Below are positions 31,620 to 45,992 of a stretch of DNA of 64,000 nucleotides, in pieces. A program made the position numbers and the translations under genes. Source of the stretch: Acanthochlamys bracteata (taxonomy: Eukaryota > Streptophyta > Magnoliopsida > Pandanales > Velloziaceae); NCBI GenBank assembly GCA_019914995.1, contig CM034137.1, positions 6,165,155 to 6,229,154 of the forward strand, in the 5' to 3' direction. The notes beneath the pieces are model-generated. The model worked only from the letters and a program-made list of their open reading frames with translations, was not told the DNA's origin and ran no database searches. Position 1 is the stretch's first letter; the number at the start of each line of letters is the position of its first letter.

Positions 31620-33205
31620 TTTGAAAAATAATTGCCTTACCCCATTTACGATTGTGTAAACAAAGATTATGGAAAACAATCATACATACAAGAAAAGAAA
31701 TCACTAGGGAAGGCAAGTTGTACGTAAGGTATGTGATCAACGGAGGTGGAAAGAATTAAGCACATCCACAGAGAGCACATCTGATAATTCATGATTCATA
31801 TATGGTATGATATGCCTCTAAAAGAACTGGAAAGCATCACTGTCCTAGCCAAATAATGAGATGCTCTGGAACCTTGCAAGTAATTGAAAGTTCTACGTAC
31901 AAAATTGATATAGACCCTGATATGGGGACGCGTGACTGGCTCATCTAGCTTCAACATAGCTTCTGGAGCATAACGGCGCCACTTAAGTGCAAACTTTGAT
32001 GGTAAGCAGAACTCGGTAAGGTTCACACGAAAGAATCCTCCAACGATGTCACATAACAATGAAGCTCCTCATGTTGTGTGCTATGCATCCATTCAATTAA
32101 AGGTATCAACCATCTTCTGTTAAGTTATCCCCATTCCATTCGTTTTAGACCTCCTTTGCTTCTCGTCTAGGCCAACCTTACTTGCAGCCATCTTTAGAGG
32201 AACTTTGGACTTCTTTGAGATAGAACCTCACTTCCAAGGGGCACCATATAACTAACCTACTTGCTATTGCTACTACTTATGTGGTCGATTTGATTGGATT
32301 AAAAATCAACATGTTTTTTGTTAACAAACGTAGGCCTGCCTATGATTCTCTCTTCTATGCTAGTTGCTTAGAGTCTCAACTGGCAGCTCTCCACCAGGGG
32401 CGAAAAGGTCACTGTAGGCGACTTGCTTCTCCAACTCAAGCCTACATATACTCTCTAGACCCTAATGGCTTACCTCTCTTGTTCTGGCTTCAGCATTTTG
32501 ATTTTGTACAGAGCTCTTATTCTTTTTGTGTTTTGTTGGGAGCTTCTCTATTACCTATCTAAACTATGGCTACTTCTGGTTTTGTTTGTATCAATTACCA
32601 TTTTGGTGATTGATGCATTCTCTTTCTTTAATCTAATACGCCTACGATAAGATCTCGGCTGTTCAGTCTGACATCTCAACTGCTCGGCCTCCAAAGGGAA
32701 GCCGGTAGCACCTGCGCAACCAGAGAAAACCGCCATCACCGATGAGGGACAAAATGACAACGAGCGTCAAGGGAAAAAGGGAAGCTTGCGCTCCCCTATC
32801 ACGGGGAAGGACAACAAACTCTCTCTCTTAAGAGAAGAAAAAGGATTACCTGGTTACCTTCTCTCTCTCCCATCTACGTTCCGCTTTTCCTGTTTCATGA
32901 GATCGATATAATAATTAACCTTAGTCTCCCACAAATTGTGGTAGTTTTAGATAAAGTATACAAAATAGATTATTTGAGCCCAGATCTGGTAAAACTTATC
33001 ATCAAATCCAACGACCACAATCAACAGATTATTACAATCACAAAAAAGTCTACACACAACACCTAGATAGCACACTGCTCACCAATCATGGGAGACCCAA
33101 GTAATGCCCAGCTTAGCTATACGAGCTTACGAACAGGCAAAAGTAATGAGATTTTTCTTACAGCATTCAAGTTAACAGGAGAGTATATACACACCATGAA
33201 TGATT
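31620..33205. other. Intergenic, no clear gene
   Basis: Short open frames on both strands (31796-32059 -, 32281-32562 +, 32551-32760 -) have no recognised domain. The stretch may hold more of the decayed retroelement whose gag is at 31150-31610. The 3' UTR of the downstream minus-strand gene may begin near 33210. Confidence 0.4.
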
Positions 33206-33210
33206 ATATT

Positions 33211-36200
33211 TCATCTTGGAACTACATACTTTCTACTCTGTGGAACTTCAGATCTGTGACCGTTTACCCAAGATGACGATTTCACATTACCTGCTAGTAG
33301 TGCAGATGCATTTGCTGCTTTAATTTTCCTGCGCTTTGACTGAAGCTCCAAGAATTTGTTCCCTGATCCTGATCTTGTTAAATCTTGAAAGATAGATGAA
33401 GCCCTAATTGCTGCCCTCTTGTCTCGTCTGTTTCTCTCAAACTTTGAGGTGAACTTCACACCAGCTGCAGTTGCTGCATCTTCTTCAGAAAGGGGTAGGA
33501 GCCGTACACCGATACCCTTCTTTCTTGAGACTTCCTCTTCTTGGGCAACCTTTCTCTTTTGATCCTGAAAGAAAAAGGATAAATTTAGGACGACGGTTTT
33601 TCATTTGTTTATACAAAGAGAATGTACAGAAAGTAAACTGGTGGCATACCCTCAAACGGGCACGCAATGCTCGATTAAGGTTGTAATCATCAGCATGTCT
33701 TGTATCAGAAACTTTCTGGAGGCGGACTAAGTGAGGTTCAGCTTCTTTTTTCTTCCTCATATCTTCTTCCTGATGTTCAAGACGGTAGAATGGATCCGAA
33801 AGCTTTCCTCTTTCTGCAACAAGTAGATAGGAACCCAGAACAAGGAACGATCTAAAACAGAATAAATAAAAATATTGCCATTTGAAAAGATTCACAGACC
33901 TTCATCCGCAGGTAGAGCAAAAGTTTCCGCATCCTCAACATCAAAATCTTCCGTCTTACGTTGCGCCCCACTTACGATTACATATTCAGTGTTCTTTGGA
34001 TCAGTATGTATGACAATTTCATGTCTACAACACGCTGACTTCATTGTAAAGCTCCATATCTGATACAATGCAAATATTTAGGCGAGTAAATAGAACACAG
34101 TAGAAGCCATTACACATGTATTTGACATCACATAGCCTTGCAAAATAATGAAAAAGCTACAACATGCAGTAATAATGACTCTTCAGCTAACTCCACTATT
34201 TGGTTTACAAACAAGTAAAACATAATGCAGTAATCTGCAGTGATCTAATAAGCTAATTCCAACAAGTGAAAAATGGTTAGTTGATCTTACAAATCATGGG
34301 ATCATTAAGCCCAAAATTGTCATCCACTATTTGGTTTTATGCACTCTAATTTTAGTAGGGCACTTCACAACTTTATAGTTAGATGGTAGACAAACTCTGC
34401 ACATCGTGAGACTAGAAATTGATTTTTAAAAGATCTCCATGTTAAAATGACAGAGAAGCAGTTTGACTAGCATCCTTTCCAAGACATACCCATAGCACAA
34501 AGAGCATAGATATCCAAAAACATAGCAACCATATATTTGTAGCTGATAATGAATGAAACTAATGCTTCTAATAGCTTGGCTATGAACCTCAACTGCACAA
34601 GAGCTGTTAACATTCATAGGCAACAGAAGACAAGTACCTTGGTAGAATAATAATTGCCCACTTGCTTCTTCTCTGCATTGAATCTGACACCCTTAGCAAT
34701 CATATGATTGCAGCCGCCACACCAGATATTGAAAGGCATTTCGAACCTGACCAGCACAATGCCACAGTAAGGCAATAACAATAACAACAATAAAAGATGA
34801 GACAAATTATAAGTTTTGGTGAACAAAAACATCAACTGCTAGAAACAGAGGGTTAAACTTATCCGATATTCCAACACATATAGCAAAAGAATAGACTTCG
34901 GAAGCGGCACTGATGCATTTCATTAAATGTACTCAGCTTCATATGACATTGCTTCTAAGTGAAACCAGTCCTAATTCTGCATAGCTTTTGAAATATATTA
35001 CAAACGATCTAATGCATTTAACCATAACTTGCTGCTTCCAGTTAAGCACTCTAAATAACTTAAAATAGGATACACTACTAGCATTACAGCCAAAAACCAT
35101 GAGAACAGTTGCCCATTACATCATAATCCAATCTTCCGTCATTATATTTTTAAACAATGCGTTGATCGATTATTTAAACCTCCTAATAGAAACTCTTTTG
35201 ACAATCTAATTTTTCAACATGTAGCACATTACTATTTACTGGATATAAATATGAAAGAAAGTCTCTTAAAAATCCAACCAAAAATAAAGTCAAAAAGAAT
35301 ATAAATACTTACATAGTTATCTAAATACAAACTGTATAAGATTTTTCTTTTTTTGGTTTCGAAAAAGGAGCATCAAAACTATTTATCAACAAGATAAACA
35401 CATTGCAAAAGCACAATATAATCTCCTACTGTTCTTCTCAGTGTAACAAGTAACCTTATCGCACTCTCTAGAATTAAATTTACACAGACATAGGGATTGC
35501 ATTGATAGGTAGGCTTTTATAGACTAGAAATATATGGAATTAACGCACGCTAGTTGGTTAGAATAAAGAGACATATTAGGAATAAAATGTACATGGACTT
35601 GTATTGTGCCACCTTCTGAAAATAAAGAGAAATAGTAGGTATAATATCTAGGTAAACTTCTAATTTATTTGGTATATATACAAATTGTAGGTTTTCTGAG
35701 CATTTTTACGTAGTTTTAAAAGTAATTTCATGTAAATCAAGTTTTTCTCTTCAATTAGTTACTGAAGGTGTTGTTTCTCTTGAACAAAACAGATTTGATG
35801 GAGACTGAATCCTAGCACACTGTTATTGCTATTAGCAACTACTCATTCTTTCTAGTTAAATTTACTTTTCTTGACATTTTATCCAACACATCATTCTTCT
35901 TAAGTCCTCAATTCTAACTTCACTTACGGATGCTATAAATGTAAGGCATTATCAGACAGCTATCAAGAAGAATATACTTTTGGATATTCCAAAGAAGCTG
36001 GCGGCACAATGTCATAACTAGAAATTATAAGGAACTAAAAGCAATAGCGTCAAACGCTTATCAGAAAAATTCCTACCTGTGGATTAAAAGCGTATATGCA
36101 CATTGGATCTAAATCAAGAGCATAGAAGAGAACTGATGCTTTTGTAAATAATAAGGTTAATTGCAGTGGTTTGGTATAATGCATTGAAATAGATTGAACT

Positions 36201-39200
36201 AATAGCAATGAAACATTAAAGTAATATCTTCAGGTAAACTACTTACGCATGATATGCAAGTTTCTTTACGTTATTTTTATTCAGTTGCTTACAAGAACAA
36301 GGGTTACAAGTGGGTCAAGTCGAAGTAAATCCAACCTAGATCAACCCTATTTGTACTCAACCTATTATAAACTACTTCGTCACATGTACTAGTCATTTTC
36401 TGGATATTAACCACGTCAAAAGATATGATCCAAGACACGACCTATGATTCGTATGAGACAGGGGGCATTACAACTACATAGGGCAGCAGGGAGTGAGTGT
36501 TTATGTAGGCAGCAAGAGTCAGAACGAATTTGCGAAATTATTCCAACAACATTTTGCAACTTAAGACACATAAACATATCTATTAGCAATTTAAAGCACC
36601 TGAATTATATAACTTAGCAAAATCAAGTCACTCTATTAAAATTTTTAACAATTCAGGCACCTGAAAAAAACTTTAGCAATTCTGGTTATGAAAAATCAAT
36701 TTTATGAAAACTAGGTCTTCGTTTATGCCATACAAGATTAAATTTGAAGTTTGATTAATAAGGTCTGGCCCTATGGGTGGCAATTCGATTTAATAGGTCG
36801 GTTTCGCATCGACCCATTTAATAAACAATCAAATTCGTTCAACACTAACTCAATTCATGAATTTATGTGGGTTCAAATTGTCAACCGTAACCCAACATAT
36901 TTAATAACCAGTCAAATTCTAATTAATGATTATAATTATTAATTTTTATTTCTGCATTTTTAAGTCTGAGTGAAATTATAAAAATCAGTAAGAATATATG
37001 TTCTAAGATGTAAGAACGAATTAATTTGATATCACGATTAGAAGTCTGGATATACAAAAATTAGAATTTTGTATCTTCTAAGTTTCAACTGTTAATTTTT
37101 CCTTTTTTTTTGTTTTTTAATAGTTATGATTTATAATTAGAAATATTATCAATCTTTTAAAGTATATAAACTAGAAAGTAAATCATCAAATCAAAATACA
37201 ACCAAATATAACAATTTTTTTTAAAAAAGAATTATGACCAAATATATATTTTATTTCATGAATAATTTAAATATGAATTTAACAACTCTATTTTTTCATG
37301 ATCGCAAATATTAACTAACTAATATATGCATTTTTTAGTGTACATTTAGAAGTCCCACTTAGCTTACTAGATATTTTTGCATTTGATAGTGAAAGACAAT
37401 TATTAAGAGACGTTTCAATTTCACCAGAAATCTTTACTATATACTTCATGCAAGTTTAGACTTTATTGAAAGATTCATAACCCAAAAACTATATTCTCCA
37501 ATTTTTAACTGATACCCACCCCAGAGTGATGTGCAATTAAAATTTAAAGTAATATGTGATATTTTAAAGATGTTTTACAAAACATGTTGCATTTGTATTT
37601 TGATTCGTGTCTTTTAACTTTCAGCTTTTTCTTTTTTAGTTTATTGACAGTTCTATCAGACCGTCACTGTGTAACCAAATTTAAAAAACCTTAATTAATC
37701 TAAACTAACACCTACTTGTTTTACTTAGCAACAGTTCTACTTCTACCTATGCACGGTGATTCCTACTCCAACACGAATCGCCATGCATAATCCGACGACT
37801 TAGATGTCCCCGAAGTCTCCACAAAAGTCCTCTTCCCCCTATTCGTTCTTACCCTTCTACATAACTCTCCACACATCACAATTAATACCTATCAATTCCT
37901 CCCCTTTTTCTTCCATTCTTCTCACCAGTCTTCAATAAACGAAGCAAAGCTCTACCAACACCAACCGTTCACGAAACCTGCCATATCGGTGGAACAACAA
38001 TCTCAAACTCTATTGTTATTGCCACGTCAACAAGTCAATCTTCTAGCGATCACCAGCAAGGCAGAGTTGCAAGACCAGCTAGACGAAGGTCGCATGCTTA
38101 GAAACGTACTCCGACAACGTTACTCAACACCGACATGACAAATTTTCGAGCTATGAAGCAATAGAAAGCAATCCATATCAATCAATCGAGATAGAAAGAG
38201 CAGATTTCTCGCCGGTTATCTCGTCCTCAATGTTTTCTTCTTTTACTCTTCTTCGTCTCCTCCTTGCCGACATAGCAGCAGTGGCAAGTGCCACAACAAT
38301 TCTCTCGAGGAACAAACTTCTGTTGCTTCGCTACGATAAGGGATGGATCAATTATAGTTGGATCGGTTAGTGGAAAATTAACTTGTATTCAAAGAATTCT
38401 ATGAGAATGGTGAAGACTACTTTCCAGGATTAGGATCGCCAATCACTCATACGGATGGTACATACGATGGGAAATGGATTTTAGGTACAACCAATATGTT
38501 CAAGTTAGTCGGATCAAATTCGGATTGGTCTGAAATTGACCCGAACCAATTTATATTATCGGGTCAACTTCGAATTGACCAAAAATTAACCCAGGCTTGA
38601 ATAAAGCAAATTCGAACCCGTATTAAATAGATCAGTTTCGGTCGAGTTTTAAGATCGAGTCATATATTGCCACCCTTTTCCGGCTCCATAGCCATAACCA
38701 TTACTGGATCTTTTTCAAACCGACACTCGTACCCGAGTTCAAGTAACTTAATTAATTATAGCCTCTTGATGGAGTCTAGGTCTATTTTGGACCCATTCAT
38801 TTAATGGTTAGGTCTAGATCTTTAATGAAAAATAAGGATCCGAATTAGAACCATTACTTAGTAAATTTAATACTTTTTTTATGATTCAAGTTTTTCTCTA
38901 CATATTTTACGGGTCAATTCGAATCCAACCCAGGCTTAAAACAAATGGTTGGGACACAATCTTTCTAGTTAAAAACAAACAACATACTGTTTGATTTTAT
39001 AGATCCAAAAGTTTTTTCGGTCAAGGGTAAGGCATTTGTGAGATTTGGACCCAGCTTGCAGCCTATAGCAAATGTTTTTCAAGACCTGACAATCTATACA
39101 GAACAATAGTAGCTCAGAGGTACCAAATTTAAGAAAATTAGCTTATCTGCATTAATCTGATTAAAAACCAATTTAAATTTAATAGTTTGTTCCATCTTCA

Positions 39201-42200
39201 TACAGGCATAATGATGCAAACTATGGAGGAATGGGCCATTTCCCTGCATATGAGAGGCTCAACCCTATCCTTATGGAAAGGATAAGAAAATGGTCCACTG
39301 ATTGCCAAAGTTAATGAAGTCATGAAAAATACATAGATTCTTTAAATGGGTTTACTACTTCTAAGATATCAAAAAATAAACTCCTTTCCCCAGTAAAAAA
39401 GTTTTTCTAAGCAGATGAATCATTTAAGGAGAGTCTACTACATGAATGGGAAAGATTTCATAGCGCTTAGGTCTAAGCAATACGAGCCAAGTGCTCTTAC
39501 AGATATGTCATCTACACAAATGGGAAAGATTTGGACCCATTCAATTTAAGCTAAAACAGTATCGTCTATGAGATTCAATCTATAGAATGCGTCTCAAGTG
39601 TTGTAGTATTAGGCTTGTTTTAAAAACTTACAAAATATCCACGCTTCTGAATTTCTTACTAAAGCTTCTGAATTTCTTATTTGGTAATCCTTCCACATAA
39701 ATAGGCTATTTGGTTCAGAGATATATGAAATACCTAAGTCGGTTTTACATAAGTTAGATATGTGTCCAGATCAGATGGTCTAGCCTTCTGGTGTCACTAT
39801 GGGTGTTCGGCTGCAGTATAGAATCAGTATTGATATGGTAATTAGAATGCACTAGAACCAAAATGGGAATGGCTAATTCCTTTCAAGTGTTTGATTAAAT
39901 TTTGGAATCAAAATGACAAAAAAGTTGAAGAAAATTTTAATTTATGGATAACAATAAACAATATTTATAAAAATGAGAGAGAAAGTGTGAGGAATAAATA
40001 GTGGATGGTTATGAATAACTATAAAGAATCAAAAGCAAATCTTACAAAAAGAAGCCAGGAATTAGTTACTCATATATTTTATAAATGGAAATGGGATCAT
40101 AAAAGAATTTTCAGTAACCAGATACTAGAAAGGGAATCATTTATTCCCATTCCATTTCCTGTTGTTAAAACTAGCCAACCAAACACATCCTAAATTTAAT
40201 ACCTCCATCATCTGAACAAGTATGCTTACTAGGTGTGTCATATAATCATGAAAAAAAAATCACATAATCAATGTTTTTATAGTGCGTTTGATTTTTCTAT
40301 TTATTTTATTAATTTCATTTATTTTTATTTTTGTTTGAGAAGAACTACATTTTATAGATAGTACTAGTTTTGATTCTCTTTTTATTGTTAATAAAAACTG
40401 TGCACCTTTTTTGGCACTTCACATGCTATATCAATCTTTTGTTTTTATACTACGATTTTTTTTTGGGGGGCACAATTGTCAATTTTTATCATATCCTTTG
40501 TAATCTGGACCTTTTCCAAAAATAGACATTGTGTTATCTATCCTATCTAATCTTTTAACCCTCATACAACCAAAAGATGGAGTAAGATTAATCAAATTCC
40601 AGACCCAGTTCACTGCTATGTATCTAGCACTCTCCTAGAAGAACAAGGACATACCACACAAGTGCTACAGAAACAAGAGACTTTTATTGAATAAAGAGAA
40701 TACGTTCCATGTAATAGCAACGAACCACACCGAAATGTGAATTCCATTAGCATGTGACCTAAAGGATTAAAGCATAATTGGCATAACGTGTACATCATGT
40801 CTTTAGGTTCGAGATGTATATGAACTTGATCGAGAACAAACCCCAGCTACAAGAACCCAAACTGAATTGAAAGCTCAAGGTATAATGGATGTTTGGGAGA
40901 GCTTATCAGCTCCTTTTCATTCCAACTTTTCATTTGACGTTTTCTAATAAAGTTTCTAGAATATTCTACAGAATTTATTTTTAAATTTAAAAAGTACAGA
41001 AAAATTCTAGGTCTGAGATCTTATTACTAATTATTTTTATTTATTTTTTAGGTAAACAAAGTAGGGCTAGTTTTTCAAAAATTCTCAAAATACTCTTCTT
41101 TTCAGAAAAGCCTTTTCAATAAGTACTCCCAAACATCCCCATAAGCTTCTTACTGATCTATGTCTCCAGCTCAATCAAAAATATTTCTGTAGCTACCAAA
41201 ACTCTAGAAGCACACCAAGCGATAGTTGCCCATACAACAAACAAATTTCCTACAGACCTAAACAACCAGTATCATCTTCAAAGTTCCATTCACAAAAAAA
41301 CAAGAAGTAACATTCTATAGTAAAGGTACACACTTCTCACCTCTCCTCAGTCACTAAATAGGATAGGCTACAAGGATACTTCTGAAGAACCCACAAGTGT
41401 TTGACAAAAATTTAACAGTTGGCTACGAACCTAATCTTTATCAAAACCATCATTAGTTCTTCGCTATAAGGACATGTCACAATGAAGGGATCTGCATACT
41501 TTCTGAATTATAGGAAATACACCAATCAAGTGCGTGAACAGCTATCTAAATGTTTTAATATAAAAACATTATCAGATAAATGTTCACTTCAATACCTACC
41601 TACCAATTACTCAACAGCACTCACAAGCACAAGCAGAAAGTTATTGACACCTATAAGAAGTTAAGAATGGACTCTACCTTATGATCAAGATGCCTTGGTC
41701 TATCTTTCTTGCCCTCTCTCTCAAAGCATGCTGCCCATGGAACTTGTTCAACCCACCCTGGATTTGCAGAAGGAACAATTTAGTATCAGAAATGTCAATG
41801 CAAAACTAAATCTACAGAGAAAAACAATAACAACTTTATATTACTAGTACCTTTTTGGGCTCCCATTCTGGTGGATAGTAGAAATTATCTGCTCTTGCAG
41901 CTGCGAGGGAAGACTGCAAAAGAAAGAAACATGAATACAATAATTAATCATCTGTCTCCCAGAAAAGATACACAGAGGACTTAAACAGAAATGATAAAGA
42001 CATATTAATGTAGCCAAGCACAATATTAACACAACCATTACAAATGAAACAAAATGATAATAGAACAAAAGCAAGAAAAATCCATCCAATTACAATTAAT
42101 ATCAATATTTAAACAAACCAAGAGAGGTTGAGGTAGCCAAATGAGCAACAACTTATCACCAAAATTCAAACAAATAGTTCAATAGAGCTGCATATGAAGC

Positions 42201-42904
42201 ATATGAATCTATAGACAAAAACACTCCAATTTGTCCCTTGCTCTTAAAACTTCACACAAGCTCCTTAAACAAACATCACATAGAATATCAGTACACACAC
42301 AAACTCCCAAATGCAACAATTTTCAGCTCAAATTGAAATTAAAAATTGAACATATAAAACAATACTCAAAACCCACTAAACAAAAATCTAAACTAAAAGA
42401 AGTAATTAGATGGTTAAAGAGAATTAATGGGCTACTACAACAAACTTGAAAGCTAAACTGTCCCAATCATTCACAGGATTTCACGAAATCAATTCGTCAA
42501 AGTTTGGAATAATTCCAGATCCCAGCTCAACTGGATACCAAAGCTTACCAAAGTGTCATAAATTGCAAAAGAATTACTCAAGAACAAATGAAATGCTGAA
42601 GCCTTGAAGGATTTCAACCAAATTCGTAAGGGTCTAAAGAATTTTGATAAAATTTACACAGCCCTAGAAGTAAAATTCAAGAGCTAGAAGAACCCAAAGA
42701 TCAAAATGGAACAAATATGAATCGAGAACCATCAAGAAATTAGAGATAAGTAAAACAGATTTCCAATACCTCGGAGAATCGATAAGGATCAAAACAGATC
42801 AACGGAAAACTAGTAACCGAATCCACGAAGAAGACAATAGTAGAAAATTTGAGACAAATTACAAAAACCTGAAAAATTAAGAAATCGAAAGAGATATTTA
42901 CCAT
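33211..42904 (-). CDS. CCDC130/YJU2-family (CWC16) splicing-factor homologue, 7 coding exons
   Basis: Coding exons on minus: 42902-42904 (ATG alone), 41851-41913, 41678-41757, 34638-34746, 33900-34059, 33650-33813, 33211-33564. All junctions are GT...AG, phases agree and the sum is 310 residues plus stop, normal for plant CCDC130 proteins. Family marks: [17 protein letters not shown] (2-18), [15 protein letters not shown] (23-37), [20 protein letters not shown] (52-71) with a CxxC pair (58, 61), and a second ligand pair in ACCRHE (94-99). The C-terminal half is charged and coiled-coil-like ([27 protein letters not shown]). CWC16 proteins join the catalytic spliceosome and act around branching in the nucleus. 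Intron 3 is 6.9 kb and full of transposon matter. The ATG-only first coding exon is inferred from the donor site and phase. Confidence 0.9.
36773..38683. mobile_element. Candidate DNA transposon with GGGTGGCAA ends
   Basis: The left end gggtggcaattcgattta and the right end tatattgccaccc form short inverted repeats. Subterminal words (aataggtcggttt, and its near reverse complement near 38620) also correspond. No transposase is seen and no target duplication is clear. Confidence 0.4.
39788..40193. mobile_element. MITE-like segment in the CCDC130 intron
   Basis: The left end gggtgttcggctgc and the right end agccaaccaaacacatcc are imperfect inverted repeats, and inner words aatgggaatgg and cccattccattt pair. 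No valid coding frame. Confidence 0.45.
40887..41142. mobile_element. MITE, family M1
   Basis: Starts tgtttgggagagctta and ends gtactcccaaacatcccc. Shares tacagaatttatttttaaa, gagatcttatta and tttttaggtaaacaaa with other M1 copies. Confidence 0.65.
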
Positions 42905-43019
42905 GATTGTGCAGCTCGAAAACTAAAGCAACGAATTTGCGGGAGAATTGAACAATCAAGAGTCCTCACCGAATTGGCTTGGGGGAACGAGAGAGGCGGT
43001 TAGCTGAACGGGAACCGAA

Positions 43020-43027
43020 CTTATATG
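43020..43027 (-). promoter_or_regulatory. Candidate TATA box of the CCDC130 homologue
   Basis: Minus-strand CATATAAG lies about 116 bp upstream of the ATG (42904), followed by a CT-rich leader (gcctctctcgttc). Position fits a core promoter. Unproven. Confidence 0.35.
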
Positions 43028-43513
43028 GGTTGTTAACTCATTATAACCGGACCTAACCGAACCGAAACCTTTTCTAATTGAAAATATTTGGAAGTGCTTT
43101 AACAAAAAAACTTATAAAACAAGAAAATTTTTTTAATATTTTTAATATTTTTTATTATTAAAAAATAATAATGATAAGTAATAATAGTATTTTATTATTT
43201 TTTAAATTTTATTTAAATTTTATAAAATATTTTAATAATTTATTAAAAAATATAAAATAAAAATTTTGAATGAAAATGAGTTAATTTTTTTCTTTTGAAA
43301 ATAAAACGCCAAACTGGTGTTTGGTATATATTTCACATCGAAATTTAGTGTTTGGTGTGTATATCATATTAAACTTTGATATTTCAATATAAAATAAAAT
43401 TATTTTTGTAATGAAGCTAAGCAAAGTAACTTGAGATTGGATTTTTCTCTCAAAATGGATTGACTAGACTGATTCTAACTTTGACCCAACATAAAATCTT
43501 CTACATTTACAGC

Positions 43514-43783
43514 CCCGGTTGTTTGGTTCAACTTATCAAAAAAGCAATTTTTTTTATTTTTTATTTTATATTTTTTAATACATATTTTATAATTATTTAA
43601 AAAGTTTATTTAAAATTTTAGAAAGTGTAAAAATATTCTACGTAATAAGATCTTTTACTGTATATTTTTATTATTTTTTTGAAAGTCAAAAAAATAAAAT
43701 TTGTTTTTTTAAAAAAATAAAAATATTTTTCAGTTTAGAAAATCTCTATTTCAAAAGCACTCCCAAATACTCCCTAAGTTGAT
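43514..43783. mobile_element. MITE, family M1
   Basis: Starts ggttgtttggttcaact and ends cactcccaaatactccc. It has the family interior (aaaattttagaaagtgta, aataagatctttta). Confidence 0.65.
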
Positions 43784-43851
43784 AAAATTGGATATAGCAT
43801 TTATTAATTTATGTAGAAGAAAAAATAATAATTGTTTGTGCCTTTTGGGCG

Positions 43852-44101
43852 TGTTTATCTTATAGATAAAGTGGGTGAAAAAAATTTTTGAAAGTCAATT
43901 TAAAAAATCAAATTAAAAATTAAAAATATTTAATAAAAAATAAAATTATATATTAATTTAGTATTTCTAGTAAATTCTAAAATTAAAATTTTTTTTAAAA
44001 TTATTAATAAAAAAATTTTGTTTTAATTTTTGTATGTATTTTATATTAAAAGTGAGTTTAAAATAAAAGTGAATTTGGAGTGTCGGTAAACACGCCCTTT
44101 G
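43852..44101. mobile_element. MITE, family M2
   Basis: Ends gggcgtgtttatctta and ggtaaacacgcccttt are inverted repeats. It matches the copy at 171-418 throughout. Confidence 0.7.
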
Positions 44102-44794
44102 TATACAAGGATACTCTTACAGTTGCCATCCATAGACCATAGTCTTTCTCTTCTCGGAAATACGGAGCAAAATGGAAAAATGAAAATATTTTAAAAGATT
44201 TTCAAAATTAAGCTAAATTTTTAATCTAAAATATAATAATTAATATATATATATAAAGATTTTATATTATAATTTTTCTAATTCTAATTTTTAAAATATA
44301 AAGTACTAATTTGAAATAATAAACATTTGAAAGGCAATATCAAATATCCCCTAAACTCGTATAGATGATGAGCAATCTTTTTCCAACAGTACCTAAAAAG
44401 AGGTGAATCACTTGCAATGTTGTTTATAAAAGTTTTACTCAAATCCTTCCTACCAAATTTTAAATCTACATATTGCAGTAACCTATGGATAAGAGGCTTA
44501 ACTTCTAGGCACATTTGTGTATATACAAGTGGATGTATATACATTGTGTAATAAAAATTATAACAGATAATTATAATTATGTAATATTAGTATAATATTT
44601 ATATATTTTATAATAAAAATTGTATTATATTGTTTAACGTAGTTGTATAATACAACGATTGACAAATATATATTAGTTTATTTTCTAAAGATTAGTATAT
44701 GATTGTCACTGAATTAAAATTATCAAAATAAATTAAACTGACCTCCTACTTTCTCACTTCCAAATACAAGAAAATATAAAAGAACACAAACAAT

Positions 44795-44935
44795 CACGTT
44801 TAGTTCACTTTCAACTCATTTTCGGCTACAAAAAAGTATAAAAATTAAATTTAGTTTCAATAACTTCATCTAAAGTAACTCACTTTTAGCACTTTTAATA
44901 ACTCGCTTCCTGCTAAAAGAACACACTCTAAAAAA
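44795..44935. mobile_element. MITE fragment, family M3
   Basis: It shares with 45796-45992 the words tttcaactcatttt, acaaaaaagta and gctaaaagaacaca. Possibly one partial copy. Confidence 0.4.
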
Positions 44936-45032
44936 TTTTAATGGTATGCAAATAGCGAGCATATTTTTATAAACCAAATAAAAGAAAAGTAGGAATGATG
45001 TAACTATTTATTGACTTAATTTGTAATTAGGT

Positions 45033-45250
45033 GCATTTGGTTTGAGCTAAAAGAAGAGGAAATAAAGTACAAGAGTTTTCTTTTCACTCTCTATTGTGTG
45101 AGAATCCAAATGGTATAAAATAGAGAAATTTTTCTTTCTTCTTCCATGTCTCCTTCCAACCAAACAACAAAATAGAAAATAAAAGAAAATTTTAAAAAAC
45201 AAAGAAAAAGTTTTCATTACCCTCAATTCCATCCAAACCAAAAAGAACCT
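45033..45250. mobile_element. Foldback MITE (GGTGCATTTGGTTTGA end)
   Basis: The left arm (gcatttggtttgagc, then tacaagagttttctttt) pairs loosely with the right arm (gaaaaagttttc, then tccatccaaaccaaa). No coding potential. The frame 45047-45241 on minus lies inside it. Confidence 0.45.
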
Positions 45251-45795
45251 GTATATCTAAGCAATTTTTTTATATTAAATTTTCAGGACAGGAAAAAAAT
45301 TTTGGGAAAAGAAAGTGAATAAAAGGTGCATCTATTTTCCTTCAATCTAATACCGTAATATAAGGTGAAGAACAAGTGCATTGTATATGTTTTCAATTTT
45401 TTTATATACTATTTAAAAGCCGGTGCGTCATTGTGAAACTTTTCTGTTTAAGTTTTCTTAATTTAAATATAATTTTCTATATTAAGGAGTCATCTGAAAT
45501 TGTTCAAAATAATTAATAAGTTACTTTTTTAAAAAGGAGTTTGTTTTGGAAGAGTTTCAATTTTTTTATAAACAATCTATAATATTATATAAGGTTTCTT
45601 AGGAAACAAAAAGTTAAAAACAAAGTGAAAAAGCAGTCAAAAAAATCCCCAAACAACCCTTCTAATAAAGTTTAAAATCTATATTTGGTTTTTATTTAAT
45701 TTTATGTGTAAATAATTTTCTTTAGCTTCTCTTGTTATTGAGCCTTAAGTTTCCATTTTCTATTTTGTTTTGTTTTAATTTCTGTTTATAATTAG

Positions 45796-45992
45796 GGTGC
45801 TTTCTTTTTACCTTTATAAGTCGCTTTTTATTACTAAAACATCACTTTCAATTCACTTCTAGTTGCACAAAAAAGTACCAAAAGTCATTCCAACTCATTT
45901 TTTCTACAAAAAATTTTTGAAGTCACTTCTAAAATCACTATTAATAGTAACTTATTTTTTAATAGCTTCTTTTCAATCTAAAAGAACACAAC
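45796..45992. mobile_element. MITE, family M3
   Basis: Starts agggtgctttctttttacc and ends aatctaaaagaacacaa, imperfect inverted repeats of a GTGCTTT type. The relative at 44795-44935 supports a repeat family. Confidence 0.5.

Larger units (their letters stand above)
34747..41677 (-). other. Intron 3 of the CCDC130 homologue (6.9 kb)
   Basis: Donor GTAGAG after exon 3 and acceptor GGTCAG before exon 4 (minus sense). It holds a candidate DNA transposon (36773-38683) and MITEs (39788-40193, 40887-41142). Short frames inside show no domains. The enlargement is most simply explained by insertions. Confidence 0.85.

Noticed and set aside
31796..32760. Several 60-90-codon frames
   Set aside because: No domains, overlapping on both strands, in a stretch that probably derives from a decayed retroelement.
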